From Pseudonocardia sp. HH130629-09 (GTDB lineage: Bacteria > Actinomycetota > Actinomycetes > Mycobacteriales > Pseudonocardiaceae): a stretch of DNA of 64,000 nucleotides. The position numbers and the translations under genes were made by a program. Under the pieces are notes generated by a model. The model saw only the letters and a list, made by a program, of their open reading frames with translations. It had not been told where the DNA came from and ran no database searches. This document shows positions 16,226-24,438 of this stretch, piece by piece. Location of the stretch: positions 4,340,001 through 4,404,000 of the forward strand of contig NZ_CP011868.1 in the NCBI RefSeq assembly GCF_001294645.1, given 5' to 3'. Within the stretch, counting starts at the first letter, position 1; each line of letters starts with the position of its first letter.

Positions 16226-19200
16226 TCACCCGTCCACCACCGTGCGGCCCGTCTCGACCGCGGGGCAGCTCGTACGGACCGGGCAGCGGTCGCAGTCCGG
16301 CCCGGCGCGGGCGACGAACACCGCCCCTGCCGAGTCCTCGGCACAGGTCATCAGCACGTCCCGCCAGTGCCCCATCTCCTCCGGGCGCAGCGCCGCCTGC
16401 TGCGGCTCCTTGGCCTCGCCGTTCGCCTTGCGGTCGGCCAGGAACAGCAGCCGCGCCCCGCCCGGCTCCACCCCTGCCCCGACGAGCTCGTCGAACGCGC
16501 CGAGCGAGGCCGCGAGCTGGTAGACGGCCAGCTGGTGGTGCTCGGCGGTGGCCTTCGCCGAGGTGGCCGTCTTCCCCGTCTTGACGTCGACGACGACCGG
16601 ACGCCCCTGGTCGTCGCGTTCGAGCCGGTCGACCCGACCGCGCAGCCGGACCCGGCGCGCCGCCCGCGCGGCACCGCCGCCGCGCCCCGGACCGCCGTCG
16701 GTGTCGACCGGCAGCAGTGCGGGGCCGTCCGGCGTCTCGCCACCGAAGTCGGTGCCGCCGACCGGCGCTCCCGGGTCGTCGCCCTCGCTGTCGTCCCCGG
16801 CGTCCAGGTCCAGCTGCACCGGTTGCTCGACGGCCACCAGCTCCAGCCCCTCGGCACGGCTGCGGCGCACCCAGTCGTCGAAAGCGGCGAGCATCTCGCG
16901 CACCCGGACCAGCTCGCGACGCCCGAACCACGGGGCCCCGGTGTCGAGTCGCCGCCACGCCGACCGCAATGCGTCCTCCAGCTCCGCCGGGTCGGCCCCG
17001 GCGGCACGGGCCTGGACCAGTGCGTGCACCAGGGACCCGGTGACCGCCGACAGCGCGCCGGTCTCGTCGCCGCCGTGCCGGGACAGCACCCACCGCAGGG
17101 GACAGCCGGCGATCGTCTCGACGTCGGAGGGGGAGATCGGGACGAGCTCGCCCTCGGCACGCAGCGGGGCGCCGTCGGACAACTCGGCGACGCCGTACCA
17201 GTCGTCGGGATGGGCCCCGGGGACACCGTCCGCGGCGAGCCGGGCCAGCTGGGTCGCCGCCCGGCGACGACGCGCGGCGCGCCCCGGGTCGCCGTGGTCG
17301 GGCTCGGTGACGGCGCGACGCAGCTCCCCGACCAGCTCGGCCAGCACCAGGGACCGCTCGGGCCGGTGCACCGGGCGGGCCTCGGCGGCGTCGGCGGGGC
17401 GGGGGTCGAGCTCGTCGAGGAACCGGGAGGGCTGCTCGTCCTCCCCCTGCACGGCGCTGACCAGCAGCGTCGTCCGGGCACGGGTGCAGGCGACGTAGAA
17501 CAGCCGGCGCTCCTCGGCGAGCAGCGGCGCCGTGCGGGAGACCGCGTCGTCGGGGGCGGCGACCCCGCCGACGAGGTCGACGAGCCGTTCGTGGCCGAGC
17601 AGGCTGCCGCGCAGCCGTACGTCGGGCCACAGACCCTCCTGCACCCCGGGCACCGCGACGACCGTCCACTCCCGGCCCCGGGCGCCGTGCGTGGTGAGCA
17701 GCTCGACCGCGCCGCCCCGGGGGGCCTGCGGGGCCAGGGTCTCCCCCGGCAGCTGCTGGTCGAGCAGGTACTCCAGGAACCCGCCGACGTCGGCACCGGG
17801 CAGCCGGTCGGTGTAGCGGGCGGCCGCGTCGAACAGGGCCAGCACCGCGTCGAGGTCCCGGTCGGCGGCCGCGCCGCCCGGGCCCCCACGGGCGCTCGCC
17901 TCGCTCCAGCGCTTCGCCAGACCGGTTCGCCGCCACACCTTCCACAGCGTCTCCTCGACCTGGTCACCCGCACCGATCGAGCGGGCGGCGGTGTCGAGCA
18001 GGCGGCCCACGTCGCGCATCGGTGCCGCCTCGGCGGGCGAGAGCATCGGCAGCGGGTCGGGCCGGCCCGCGACCGCGTCGCGCAGCATCTCGACCAGCAG
18101 CGGATCGCTGCTCGCCGCGGCCGGGTCGACCTCACCCGCCTCGACGCGATCGTCGTCGGCGAAGGTCCGGACGTCGTGCCCCGCGGCGGCGTGCATCCGC
18201 AGCAGGCCGCGGCGCAGCCGTCGCATCCGCATGGGGTCACCGCCGCCCAGCGGTGAGGTGGGCAGGGCGGTCGCGAGGTCGGCGTCGATCGCGGACGGCC
18301 GCCAGGCCGCGCGCAGCACCAGCAGCAGCGGCACGACGGCGGGCTGGCGCGGCAGCGGCACCTCGTCCGGTGGTGCGGCCAGCGGGACCCCGGCCGCGGC
18401 CAGCGCCCGGCGCAGCGCGGGCAAGGTGCGCCGCGCGGACCGCGACAGCACCGCCATGTCCGCCCACGGCACCCCGTCGACGAGGTGCGCGCGCCGCAGC
18501 CGGTCGGCGATCCAGCCGGCCTCCGCGGACGGCGACCCGAACACCCGGACCTGCAGGGCCTCACCCACCCCGGCCGCGTCCGGGCCGTCCGGAGCCTCGG
18601 GGGCCCCGTCGTCCTGCTCCGGGCCGCGCCGGGTCCGGGTCACCCCGGCGCCCGGCAGCTTCTCCGCCACCCGCAGGCCCGCCGCCCGCACCCCGGGCCG
18701 CTGGCGGCGGTCGACGGTGAGGACCTCGGTGGGCGCGTCGAGCACGGTCAGGCCCTGTGGGTCGGCGCCGCGGAAGGTCAGGACCGCCTGGTCGGGGTCG
18801 CCCGCGAGCAGTGTGGAACCGGCGTGCTCGGCCAGCGCAGCGACGAGCTCCATCTGCTGCGGGTCGAGGTCCTGCGCGTCGTCCACCAGGAGGTGGCGCA
18901 CCCGGCGCCGCTCCTGCTCACGCAGGTCCGGGTCCGCGGCCAGGGTGTCCAGCGCCGCGGCGACGAGCTCGGCCGAGTCCAACGCCGGCGCCGTGGCCCG
19001 CGGGGCGCCCCGCCCGGCCGCCCCGCGCAGCAACGTGACCTCCTCGTAGGTGCGGAAGAACCGGGCCGCGGCGACCCACTCCTCGCGCCCGTGCTCGCGC
19101 CCCAGCTCGGCCAGCTCCCGCGGACCCAGCCCTCGCTCGGCCGCCCGCAGCAGCAGCTCCCGCAGCTCCGCGGCGAACCCGGGCAGTCCGAGGGCCGGGT

Positions 19201-19717
19201 CGAGCCGCTCCGGCCAGCCCGAGCCGGGGACGGTGTCGTTCCAGCCGTCGATCTCCCCGGCGAGCAGCTCGCGGACCACCACGTCCTGTTCCGCCGAGGC
19301 CAGCAGCCGCGGCGGCGGGTCCTCGTGGCGCGCGGCGTGCAGCCGCAGCACCCCGAACGCGTAGGAGTGCACGGTCCGCACCAGCAGCTCGCGGGTGGTG
19401 CGCACCCCGAAGTCCCCGGCGAGCTCGCCGCCCGCGGTGAGCAGCGACGTCAGCCGGCCCCGCAGCTCCTCCGCGGCGCGGCGGCTGCCGACCAGCAGGA
19501 GCACCGACCCGGGCGGCTCACCGGCCCGGATGCGCCGGACCACCGCGTCGAGCAGCAGGCTCGTCTTGCCCGTGCCCGGCCCGCCCAGCACCCGCAGCGC
19601 GCCACGCTCGTGCGCGAGCACCCGCGCGGCGGCGCCGGTCCACTCCCGCGCGGGAGCGGGCCGGGGGTCCGCACGCACCAGGCGCGGCGACGCCTGCTCG
19701 GTGGCTGTTCGGCTCAT
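16226..19717 (-). CDS. adnA: AdnA-like helicase-nuclease with putative Fe-S nuclease domain
   Basis: The 1163-residue partner of the AdnB-like protein has UvrD motor motifs RVLGGPGTGKTSLLLDAVVRRI (Walker A), RTVHSYAFGVLRLHA, HLLVDDAQDLDPQQMELV (a divergent DDAQD Walker B), LAGDPDQAVLTFRGAD and FYVACTRARTTLLVSAV. The C-terminal PD-(D/E)XK nuclease has GRVDRLERDDQGRPVVVDVKTGK and HQLAVYQLAASLG. It is bracketed by cysteines: CPLRWVL upstream and CDRCPVRTSCP near the end, the AddB-like pattern for a 4Fe-4S cluster. SAEQDVVVRELLAGE matches my recollection of Rv3202c. The start ATG is 19717, divergent from the ATL gene. The separation from adnB is unusual. Confidence 0.87.
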   Translation of the reverse strand: MSRTATEQASPRLVRADPRPAPAREWTGAAARVLAHERGALRVLGGPGTGKTSLLLDAVVRRIRAGEPPGSVLLLVGSRRAAEELRGRLTSLLTAGGELAGDFGVRTTRELLVRTVHSYAFGVLRLHAARHEDPPPRLLASAEQDVVVRELLAGEIDGWNDTVPGSGWPERLDPALGLPGFAAELRELLLRAAERGLGPRELAELGREHGREEWVAAARFFRTYEEVTLLRGAAGRGAPRATAPALDSAELVAAALDTLAADPDLREQERRRVRHLLVDDAQDLDPQQMELVAALAEHAGSTLLAGDPDQAVLTFRGADPQGLTVLDAPTEVLTVDRRQRPGVRAAGLRVAEKLPGAGVTRTRRGPEQDDGAPEAPDGPDAAGVGEALQVRVFGSPSAEAGWIADRLRRAHLVDGVPWADMAVLSRSARRTLPALRRALAAAGVPLAAPPDEVPLPRQPAVVPLLLVLRAAWRPSAIDADLATALPTSPLGGGDPMRMRRLRRGLLRMHAAAGHDVRTFADDDRVEAGEVDPAAASSDPLLVEMLRDAVAGRPDPLPMLSPAEAAPMRDVGRLLDTAARSIGAGDQVEETLWKVWRRTGLAKRWSEASARGGPGGAAADRDLDAVLALFDAAARYTDRLPGADVGGFLEYLLDQQLPGETLAPQAPRGGAVELLTTHGARGREWTVVAVPGVQEGLWPDVRLRGSLLGHERLVDLVGGVAAPDDAVSRTAPLLAEERRLFYVACTRARTTLLVSAVQGEDEQPSRFLDELDPRPADAAEARPVHRPERSLVLAELVGELRRAVTEPDHGDPGRAARRRRAATQLARLAADGVPGAHPDDWYGVAELSDGAPLRAEGELVPISPSDVETIAGCPLRWVLSRHGGDETGALSAVTGSLVHALVQARAAGADPAELEDALRSAWRRLDTGAPWFGRRELVRVREMLAAFDDWVRRSRAEGLELVAVEQPVQLDLDAGDDSEGDDPGAPVGGTDFGGETPDGPALLPVDTDGGPGRGGGAARAARRVRLRGRVDRLERDDQGRPVVVDVKTGKTATSAKATAEHHQLAVYQLAASLGAFDELVGAGVEPGGARLLFLADRKANGEAKEPQQAALRPEEMGHWRDVLMTCAEDSAGAVFVARAGPDCDRCPVRTSCPAVETGRTVVDG

Positions 19718-19761
19718 GGGGCGATGAGACCACGGGGCACCGACAGCGTCAGACTGCAGGC

Positions 19762-20043
19762 GTGGACGAGGAGATCCTGGAGCGGGTGCGCGAGGTCGTC
19801 CGGTCGATCCCGCCCGGGCAGACCCTCGGCTACGGCGAGGTGGCCGAGCTCGCCGGGATCCGCTCGGCGCGTCTGGTCGGCCGGATCCTCGCCGAGGACG
19901 GCCACGACCTGCCGTGGCACCGGGTGCTGCGCTCCGACGGGCGCTCGGCCCCGCACCTCGCCGCCGAGCAGGCGGCCCGGCTGCGGGCCGAGGGGATCGT
20001 GATGGTCGACGGCCGGCTGCCCCGTGAGCACCGCAGGCGCTGA
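19762..20043 (+). CDS. Alkyltransferase-like protein (ATL, MGMT family)
   Basis: The 93-residue protein comprises only the DNA-binding winged-helix half of O6-methylguanine-DNA methyltransferase: ILERVREVVRSIPPGQTLGYGEVAELAGIRSARLVGRIL, then DLPWHRVLRSDG. The active-site Cys of PCHRV is replaced by Trp52 (PWHRV), the signature of ATL proteins. These cannot transfer alkyl groups but bind alkylated guanine and flag it for nucleotide-excision repair. The start is a GTG at 19762, 44 bp from the divergent adnA start; it is tail-to-tail with the tetR gene after 6 bp. Confidence 0.92.
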   Translation: MDEEILERVREVVRSIPPGQTLGYGEVAELAGIRSARLVGRILAEDGHDLPWHRVLRSDGRSAPHLAAEQAARLRAEGIVMVDGRLPREHRRR

Positions 20044-20049
20044 CCGGCC

Positions 20050-20679
20050 TCAGCCGCCACGGCGCGCGCCGATCCCGGCGACGATCGCCTCCACCCCCCA
20101 GGTGAAGGCCTCCTCCGGCAGTGCGACGACCTCGTCGCTCAGGGCGTGGCTGAGCGGCTGCGCGTCCGGGTCGAGCCGGGCCCGGCGGTGCTCGGCGGTG
20201 TACGCGGCGCCGCGGACCGGGTCCCGGCGCTCCTCCTCCTCGATCACGAACCCGACGACGTAGGCGTTCACCGTGGCCAGCGCGCGCTGGGCGTCGAGCG
20301 GGGTGAACCCCGCGGCGACGAGCGCGGCCAGCGGCACCTCCAGGGAGCGCAGCGCCTCGTCGTCGAGCAGGCGGGTGCCGGCGACGAGCATCGCCCCGTC
20401 CCGGTAGCCCAGCAGCGTGTCCCGGGTGCCGGCCGCCGCGGTCCGCAACACTGTCGCCCAGTCCGACCCGGCCGCCTCCCCGACGCGCTGCAGCACCCGC
20501 CGCACGACACGCGTCGCCATCTCGTCGCGCAGCGCCGCCATGTCCGGCAGGTGGTAGTAGAGCGCGCCCGCACGCACCCCGAGCCTAGCCGCCAGCGCGC
20601 GGGCGGTGATCGCGTCGAGCCCTCCGTCGGCGAGCAGCTCGAACCCCGCGTCGACTATGGCCTCGCGGTGTAGCGCCAA
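20050..20679 (-). CDS. TetR-family regulator next to oxidoreductase gene
   Basis: The 209-residue repressor has an N-terminal helix-turn-helix (REAIVDAGFELLADGGLDAITARALAARLGVRAGALYYHLPDM, in pieces) and a TetR_C-type ligand domain. No ATG or GTG precedes the HTH in frame, so the start must be the TTG at 20677-20679; a purine-rich AAGGGGGG sits about 7 bp before it. The near-palindrome TGAACA-G-TGTTCA lies 16 bp upstream, and a second, perfect one is nearer the divergent oxidoreductase gene. Autorepression plus control of that gene by a small-molecule ligand is the likely arrangement. Confidence 0.9.
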   Translation of the reverse strand: MALHREAIVDAGFELLADGGLDAITARALAARLGVRAGALYYHLPDMAALRDEMATRVVRRVLQRVGEAAGSDWATVLRTAAAGTRDTLLGYRDGAMLVAGTRLLDDEALRSLEVPLAALVAAGFTPLDAQRALATVNAYVVGFVIEEEERRDPVRGAAYTAEHRRARLDPDAQPLSHALSDEVVALPEEAFTWGVEAIVAGIGARRGG

Positions 20680-20694
20680 CGGCCCCCCTTGACG

Positions 20695-20709
20695 TTGAAC
20701 AGTGTTCAG
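20695..20709. promoter_or_regulatory. Palindromic operator 1 (TetR-type)
   Basis: TTGAACAGTGTTCAG contains a perfect 13-bp palindrome TGAACA-G-TGTTCA. It lies 16 bp upstream of the tetR start and shares both half-sites with the second operator; centres are 36 bp apart. Confidence 0.75.
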
Positions 20710-20730
20710 AGGAGTCTAGCTCACCTGGAT

Positions 20731-20745
20731 TTGAACAATGTTCAA
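20731..20745. promoter_or_regulatory. Palindromic operator 2 (TetR-type)
   Basis: TTGAACAATGTTCAA is a perfect 15-bp palindrome around a central A, ending 12 bp before the ATG of the oxidoreductase gene. Binding here would block ribosome-proximal transcription of that gene. Confidence 0.8.
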
Positions 20746-20757
20746 CAGAGGTGTCCC

Positions 20758-21579
20758 ATGAAGGCTGCTGTCGTCACGTCGTTCACCACCCCGCCCGCGT
20801 ACGCCGACTTCCCGGATGCCGATCCGGTCGCCGGGACGGTCGAGGTGCGCATGCTCGCCGCCGGGGTGCACCAGCTGGTGCGCTCGGTCGCCGCGGGCAG
20901 CCACTACTCCGCGGAGGATCGGCTGCCGTTCGTCGCCGGCGTCGACGGGATCGCCGAGCTCGACGGCCGCCGCGTCTACACCGGTGGCTGCCCCGACCCG
21001 TACGGGACGATCGCCGAACGCACGCTGGTCCTGGGTGCGACCGGCAACTCCGGCTCGCCGGCGGTGCGGATCGCGCTGCACCACGGCGCCGGCCGGGTGG
21101 TCGCGGCCGGGCGCGACCCCGCCGCGCTGGAGCGGGTCTGCGCCGACGACCGCGTCGTCGGCGTCCGGATCGGCGAGGACCCCGCCGCGACGACGGCCGC
21201 ACTCGTGGCCGCGCTCGACGGCGGGCCCGACGTCGTCCTCGACTACCTGTGGGGCCCGGTCGCCGTCGCGGCGTTCGACGCACTGCGCTCGGGCAGCCTG
21301 CAGCACGGCGGGCGGGCGGTGCGCAACGTGCAGATCGGCTCGCTCGCCGGACGGACCGTCGAGCTGGACGCGGCGATCCTGCGCGCCCGCCGGATCGAGG
21401 TCACCGGCAGCGGCGGCGGGAGCATCGACCCGGCGCTGCTGCTCGCCGAGCTGCCGCGGCTGCTGGACGCCGTCGTCACCGAGGGTCTCGACGTGCCGGT
21501 GCGGACGGCGGAGCTGGCCGACGTCGAGCGGGCCTGGACCGCCGACGGGCCCGGGCGCCTGGTGATCACCACCGGGTGA
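20758..21579 (+). CDS. Zinc-free MDR / quinone-oxidoreductase-like protein, internally deleted
   Basis: The 273-residue protein belongs to the medium-chain dehydrogenase/reductase family (usual length about 320). The GroES-like N-terminus (MKAAVVTSFTTPPAYADFP ... FVAGVDGIAELDGRRVYTGG) and the nucleotide-binding core (LGATGNSGSPAVRIALHHGAGRVVAAGRD) are recognisable. However, GTIAERTLV runs directly into LGATG near residues 85-95. The 45-50 residues that normally join them, ending in a GETVLVLGATG-type strand, are missing. The reading frame is intact. The loss covers the helix that links the two domains, so activity is doubtful. The gene is divergent from tetR and preceded by two operators. Confidence 0.82.
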   Translation: MKAAVVTSFTTPPAYADFPDADPVAGTVEVRMLAAGVHQLVRSVAAGSHYSAEDRLPFVAGVDGIAELDGRRVYTGGCPDPYGTIAERTLVLGATGNSGSPAVRIALHHGAGRVVAAGRDPAALERVCADDRVVGVRIGEDPAATTAALVAALDGGPDVVLDYLWGPVAVAAFDALRSGSLQHGGRAVRNVQIGSLAGRTVELDAAILRARRIEVTGSGGGSIDPALLLAELPRLLDAVVTEGLDVPVRTAELADVERAWTADGPGRLVITTG

Positions 21580-21591
21580 CCCGTCGTCGCC

Positions 21592-21609
21592 GACCGGGAC
21601 GCCCCGGTC
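21592..21609. terminator. Hairpin between convergent genes
   Basis: GACCGGG (21592-21598), loop ACGC, CCCGGTC (21603-21609): a perfect 7-bp stem in the 28-bp gap between the oxidoreductase gene and the methyltransferase gene, touching the stop codon of the latter. Confidence 0.6.
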
Positions 21610-22435
21610 AGCGGGGAGCACGGCCCTGCACCCAGGTCGCGCCGCGGTCGTCGTCGGTGCCGATCCGGGCGGTGAGCCCGTGCGCGGTGAACACCTCCGC
21701 CAGCACCGGCGCCTGTGCGGTGCCGGTCTCGATGAGCAGCGTTCCGCCCTGAGCGAGCCACTCCGCCGCCCCGGCGGCGACGCGGCGGGCCGGGCCGAGG
21801 CCGTCGGCGCCGCCGTCGAGCGCGGCGCGGGGCTCGTGGTCGCGGGCCTCCGGGGGCATCGACGCGATCACGCCGCTGGGCACGTAGGGGGTGTTCGCGA
21901 CGAGTACGTCGACCCGGCCCCGCAGCCGGCCGGGGAGCGCGGCGAACAGGTCGCCCGTGTGCACCGTCCCGATCCCGGCCAGGTTCGCCGCGGCACACGC
22001 GGTGGCGACCGGGTCGGCGTCGGCCGCGTGGAGATCGACGGCGCGGGGGTCGACGGCGCGACTGTCGGCGACATGACGGTCGGCTGCGGCCCGGCGGGCG
22101 ACGGCGAGGCCCAGCGCACCGCAGCCGCAGCAGAGGTCGACCACCAGCGGGCGGTGCCCGGGAGCGAGGTCCGGCAGCGCGGCGACGGCCGCGTGCACCA
22201 GTGCCTCGCTGCGACGGCGCGGCACGAACACCCCGGGGGTGATCCGCACCCTCAGCCCGTCGAAGTCCACCCGGCCCAGGACGTGTTCCAGCGGTCCACC
22301 GGCGATGCGACGCCGTACGAGTGCCTCCCGCTCCGGGCCGTCGGCCGCGGCGCCGAGCAGCGCCGCCTCGTCCTCGGCGAACACGCAGCCCGCCGCCCGC
22401 AGCCGGGCGACCAGGTTCGGGTCGGGCCGGGGCAC
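21608..22435 (-). CDS. PrmC/HemK-related N5-glutamine methyltransferase, substrate unknown
   Basis: The 275-residue class I SAM-dependent methyltransferase is of the actinobacterial PrmC-related group (TIGR03704-like). Features are the N-terminal helical domain with RRIAGGPLEHVLGRVDFDGLRV, VFVPRRRSEALV, motif I VVDLCCGCGALGLAVA and motif IV VANTPYVPSGVIASMP. Authentic PrmC has NPPY; NTPY is typical of this paralogue. A small insert near 130-150 (DSRAVDPRAVDLHAAD) looks like a duplicated six-residue unit. It follows cbiX by 2 bp, so it is the last gene of the hemD-cbiX unit; a metabolic link is not obvious. Confidence 0.85.
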   Translation of the reverse strand: MPRPDPNLVARLRAAGCVFAEDEAALLGAAADGPEREALVRRRIAGGPLEHVLGRVDFDGLRVRITPGVFVPRRRSEALVHAAVAALPDLAPGHRPLVVDLCCGCGALGLAVARRAAADRHVADSRAVDPRAVDLHAADADPVATACAAANLAGIGTVHTGDLFAALPGRLRGRVDVLVANTPYVPSGVIASMPPEARDHEPRAALDGGADGLGPARRVAAGAAEWLAQGGTLLIETGTAQAPVLAEVFTAHGLTARIGTDDDRGATWVQGRAPR

Positions 22436-22437
22436 GG

Positions 22438-23145
22438 TCAGGCGGCGAGCACCGCGGCGGCCCCGGCGGCGTAGCGCTTGAGGACGGCGGCGACCACGTC
22501 GTCGTGCACGCCGAGCGGGTCGGCGACGACGTCGGCGCCCGATCCGAGCAGCCGTGTCTGGAAGACCCCGGGTGCCAGCAGCCAGGACGCGACCGCGACC
22601 CGCCGCTCCCCTGCTTCGTGCAGCCGGGTGACCAGCTCCGCCACCGACGGGCTGCCGGTGGCGGCGAACCCGACCGGGACGGGACGGCCGACCCGGCGGG
22701 CGAGCATCCCGGCACTCGCGTGCACCTGGGCGACCGCGGACGGGTCCGACGAGCCGGCCGCGGCGAGGACGACGGCGTCGCCGTCGCGGTAGCCGGCCGT
22801 GCGCAGCCTGCCCAGGGCCGCGGCGGCGAGCAGCGGGTCGGGCCCCATGGAGCGGGTCACCGCGAACCGGGCCGGGTCGGCGCCGGCCTCGGCGAGCTGG
22901 GCGGGCAGGTCGGTACGCACGTGGTAGCCGGCGGCGAGGAACGCGGGGACGACGACGGCGCCGTCGTGGCCGCGGTCCTGCAGCCCGATCACGGCGTCGA
23001 CGACCTTCGGACCGCGGACGTCGACGTAGCAGATCTCGACCTGCGGGCCGCGTGCGGCGACGGCCTCGGCGAGCGACCGGATCACCGCGTCGGCGGCGTC
23101 GGAGCGCGACCCGTGCGCGACGAGCAGCAGCGGGAGCCCGGTCAC
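22438..23145 (-). CDS. Sirohydrochlorin chelatase-like protein (CbiX/SirB type)
   Basis: The 235-residue protein has two CbiX-type half-domains. The first starts LLLVAHGSRSDAADAVI, with the metal-binding His of the AHG motif, followed by VEICYVDVRGPKVVDAVI and VVVPAFLAAGYHVRTDLP with a second His. The second half (VVLAAAGSSDPSAVAQVHASA) has lost the equivalent His of the AHG motif. CbiX/SirB enzymes insert Co or Fe into sirohydrochlorin; next to hemD and nirBD, iron insertion to make siroheme is most plausible. Its ATG overlaps the end of the hemD-like gene by 4 bp. Confidence 0.87.
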   Translation of the reverse strand: MTGLPLLLVAHGSRSDAADAVIRSLAEAVAARGPQVEICYVDVRGPKVVDAVIGLQDRGHDGAVVVPAFLAAGYHVRTDLPAQLAEAGADPARFAVTRSMGPDPLLAAAALGRLRTAGYRDGDAVVLAAAGSSDPSAVAQVHASAGMLARRVGRPVPVGFAATGSPSVAELVTRLHEAGERRVAVASWLLAPGVFQTRLLGSGADVVADPLGVHDDVVAAVLKRYAAGAAAVLAA

Positions 23146-24332
23146 CGGGTCACCTCCGGGTCCTCGGCGCAGTGCGCGCCGTGCTCGGGTTCCAGTGCGA
23201 GCCGGTAGCCGCGGCGCACCACGGTCTGCACCAGGCCGGGGACACCGAGTGCGGCGCGGAGCCGGGCGATGGCGTTCTCGACGGCGTGCTCGTCGCCCGC
23301 CCCACCGGGCTGCGCGGCGAGCAGCTCGGCGCGGGACACGACCCGGCCGGGCCGCCTGGCGAGCAGCCGCAGCAGCGCCATGGGCGTCGGCGGGAGCGGG
23401 CGGAACCTGCCGTCGACGAGCACCGCGTGTCCGCGCAGCTCCAGCTGGTGGCCTCCGACCGGGAGCCTGCGGGCACGGGCCGGGGCGACGGACTCACAGG
23501 TCCGCACCATCGCGCCGAGCCGGGAGCGCTGCGGCTGCACGGTCGGCACGTCGAGCGCCTCCAGCGGTGCCGCGGTGACCGGGCCGACGCACAGCGCCAG
23601 CACGGGGCCGCGCAGCGCGGTGAGGAGGTCCTCGCGCAGACCCCGCTCCCCGGCACGGGCGAGGATCCCGGCCGCGGCGGGGGCGCTGGTGAACGCCAGG
23701 ACGTCGATCCCGCCGGCCAGGGTGGTGTCGATCAGCCGGTCCAGCGGGGCGAGGTCCAGCGGCGGTGCCCACCGGTAGACCGGCACCGTCACGACCTCGG
23801 CGCCCGCCATCTCCAGCGCGTCGACGACGTCGGGCAGCGGCTCGCCGTGCAGCTGCACCGCGATCCGGGTCCCCTCGACGCCGCGGTCGAGCAGGTGCTC
23901 CAGCACCTCGGCGGTGGACTCCGACTCCGGGGACCAGGCGTCGACCAGGCCCGAGGCGCGGATCGCGCCGCGCGCCTTGGGCCCGCGGGCCAGCATCTCC
24001 GACCGGCCGAGCGCGGCGAGCAGCTCCTCGCCCAGCCCCCAGCCGTCGGCGGCCTCGATCCAGCCGCGGTAGCCGATCCCGGTGGTCGCGACGGTGATGT
24101 CCGGTGGTGCCGCGACGAGCTCGCGGGTGCGGTTCTCCAGGTCGGCGTCGTCGGCGAGGGCCACGATGCGCAGCGCGGGCCCGTGCTGGATGGTGGCGCC
24201 GCGGCGCTCCAGCATCGTGGCCAGCTCCTCGGCGCGCCGGGCCGCGGTGATCCCGACGGTGAACCCGGCCAGCGGTGGCACCGCCGCCGCGTCGGGCGCG
24301 GCGGCGACGTCTCGTGCGGCGGATCGGGTCAC
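23142..24332 (-). CDS. Uroporphyrinogen-III synthase fused to a winged-helix DNA-binding domain
   Basis: The 396-residue protein has a HemD domain (about 20-265: GFTVGITAARRAEELATMLERRGA, ...VVTVPVYRWAPP, DVLAFTSAPAAAGILA) and an OmpR/PhoB-type winged helix (about 285-380: HAVLVDGRFRPLPPTPMALLRLL, RPGRVVSRAELL, ENAIARLRAALGV, VVRRGYRLA). Fusions of this type occur beside nitrite-reductase genes in mycobacteria (Rv0260c, from memory). It is either a bifunctional enzyme-regulator or a regulator using a tetrapyrrole-binding domain as sensor. It is coupled to cbiX, and its start lies 106 bp downstream of the nirD stop. Confidence 0.9.
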   Translation of the reverse strand: MTRSAARDVAAAPDAAAVPPLAGFTVGITAARRAEELATMLERRGATIQHGPALRIVALADDADLENRTRELVAAPPDITVATTGIGYRGWIEAADGWGLGEELLAALGRSEMLARGPKARGAIRASGLVDAWSPESESTAEVLEHLLDRGVEGTRIAVQLHGEPLPDVVDALEMAGAEVVTVPVYRWAPPLDLAPLDRLIDTTLAGGIDVLAFTSAPAAAGILARAGERGLREDLLTALRGPVLALCVGPVTAAPLEALDVPTVQPQRSRLGAMVRTCESVAPARARRLPVGGHQLELRGHAVLVDGRFRPLPPTPMALLRLLARRPGRVVSRAELLAAQPGGAGDEHAVENAIARLRAALGVPGLVQTVVRRGYRLALEPEHGAHCAEDPEVTR

Positions 24333-24438
24333 CGGTTCTCCGTTCCTCCGATATCCCGGCCGGCCGGCGCGGAGGACGCGCGGAGGTCGCCGGGAGCGTC
24401 GCGGGTGGTGGTGGGCACGACGGTACGGGAAGGCGCGT

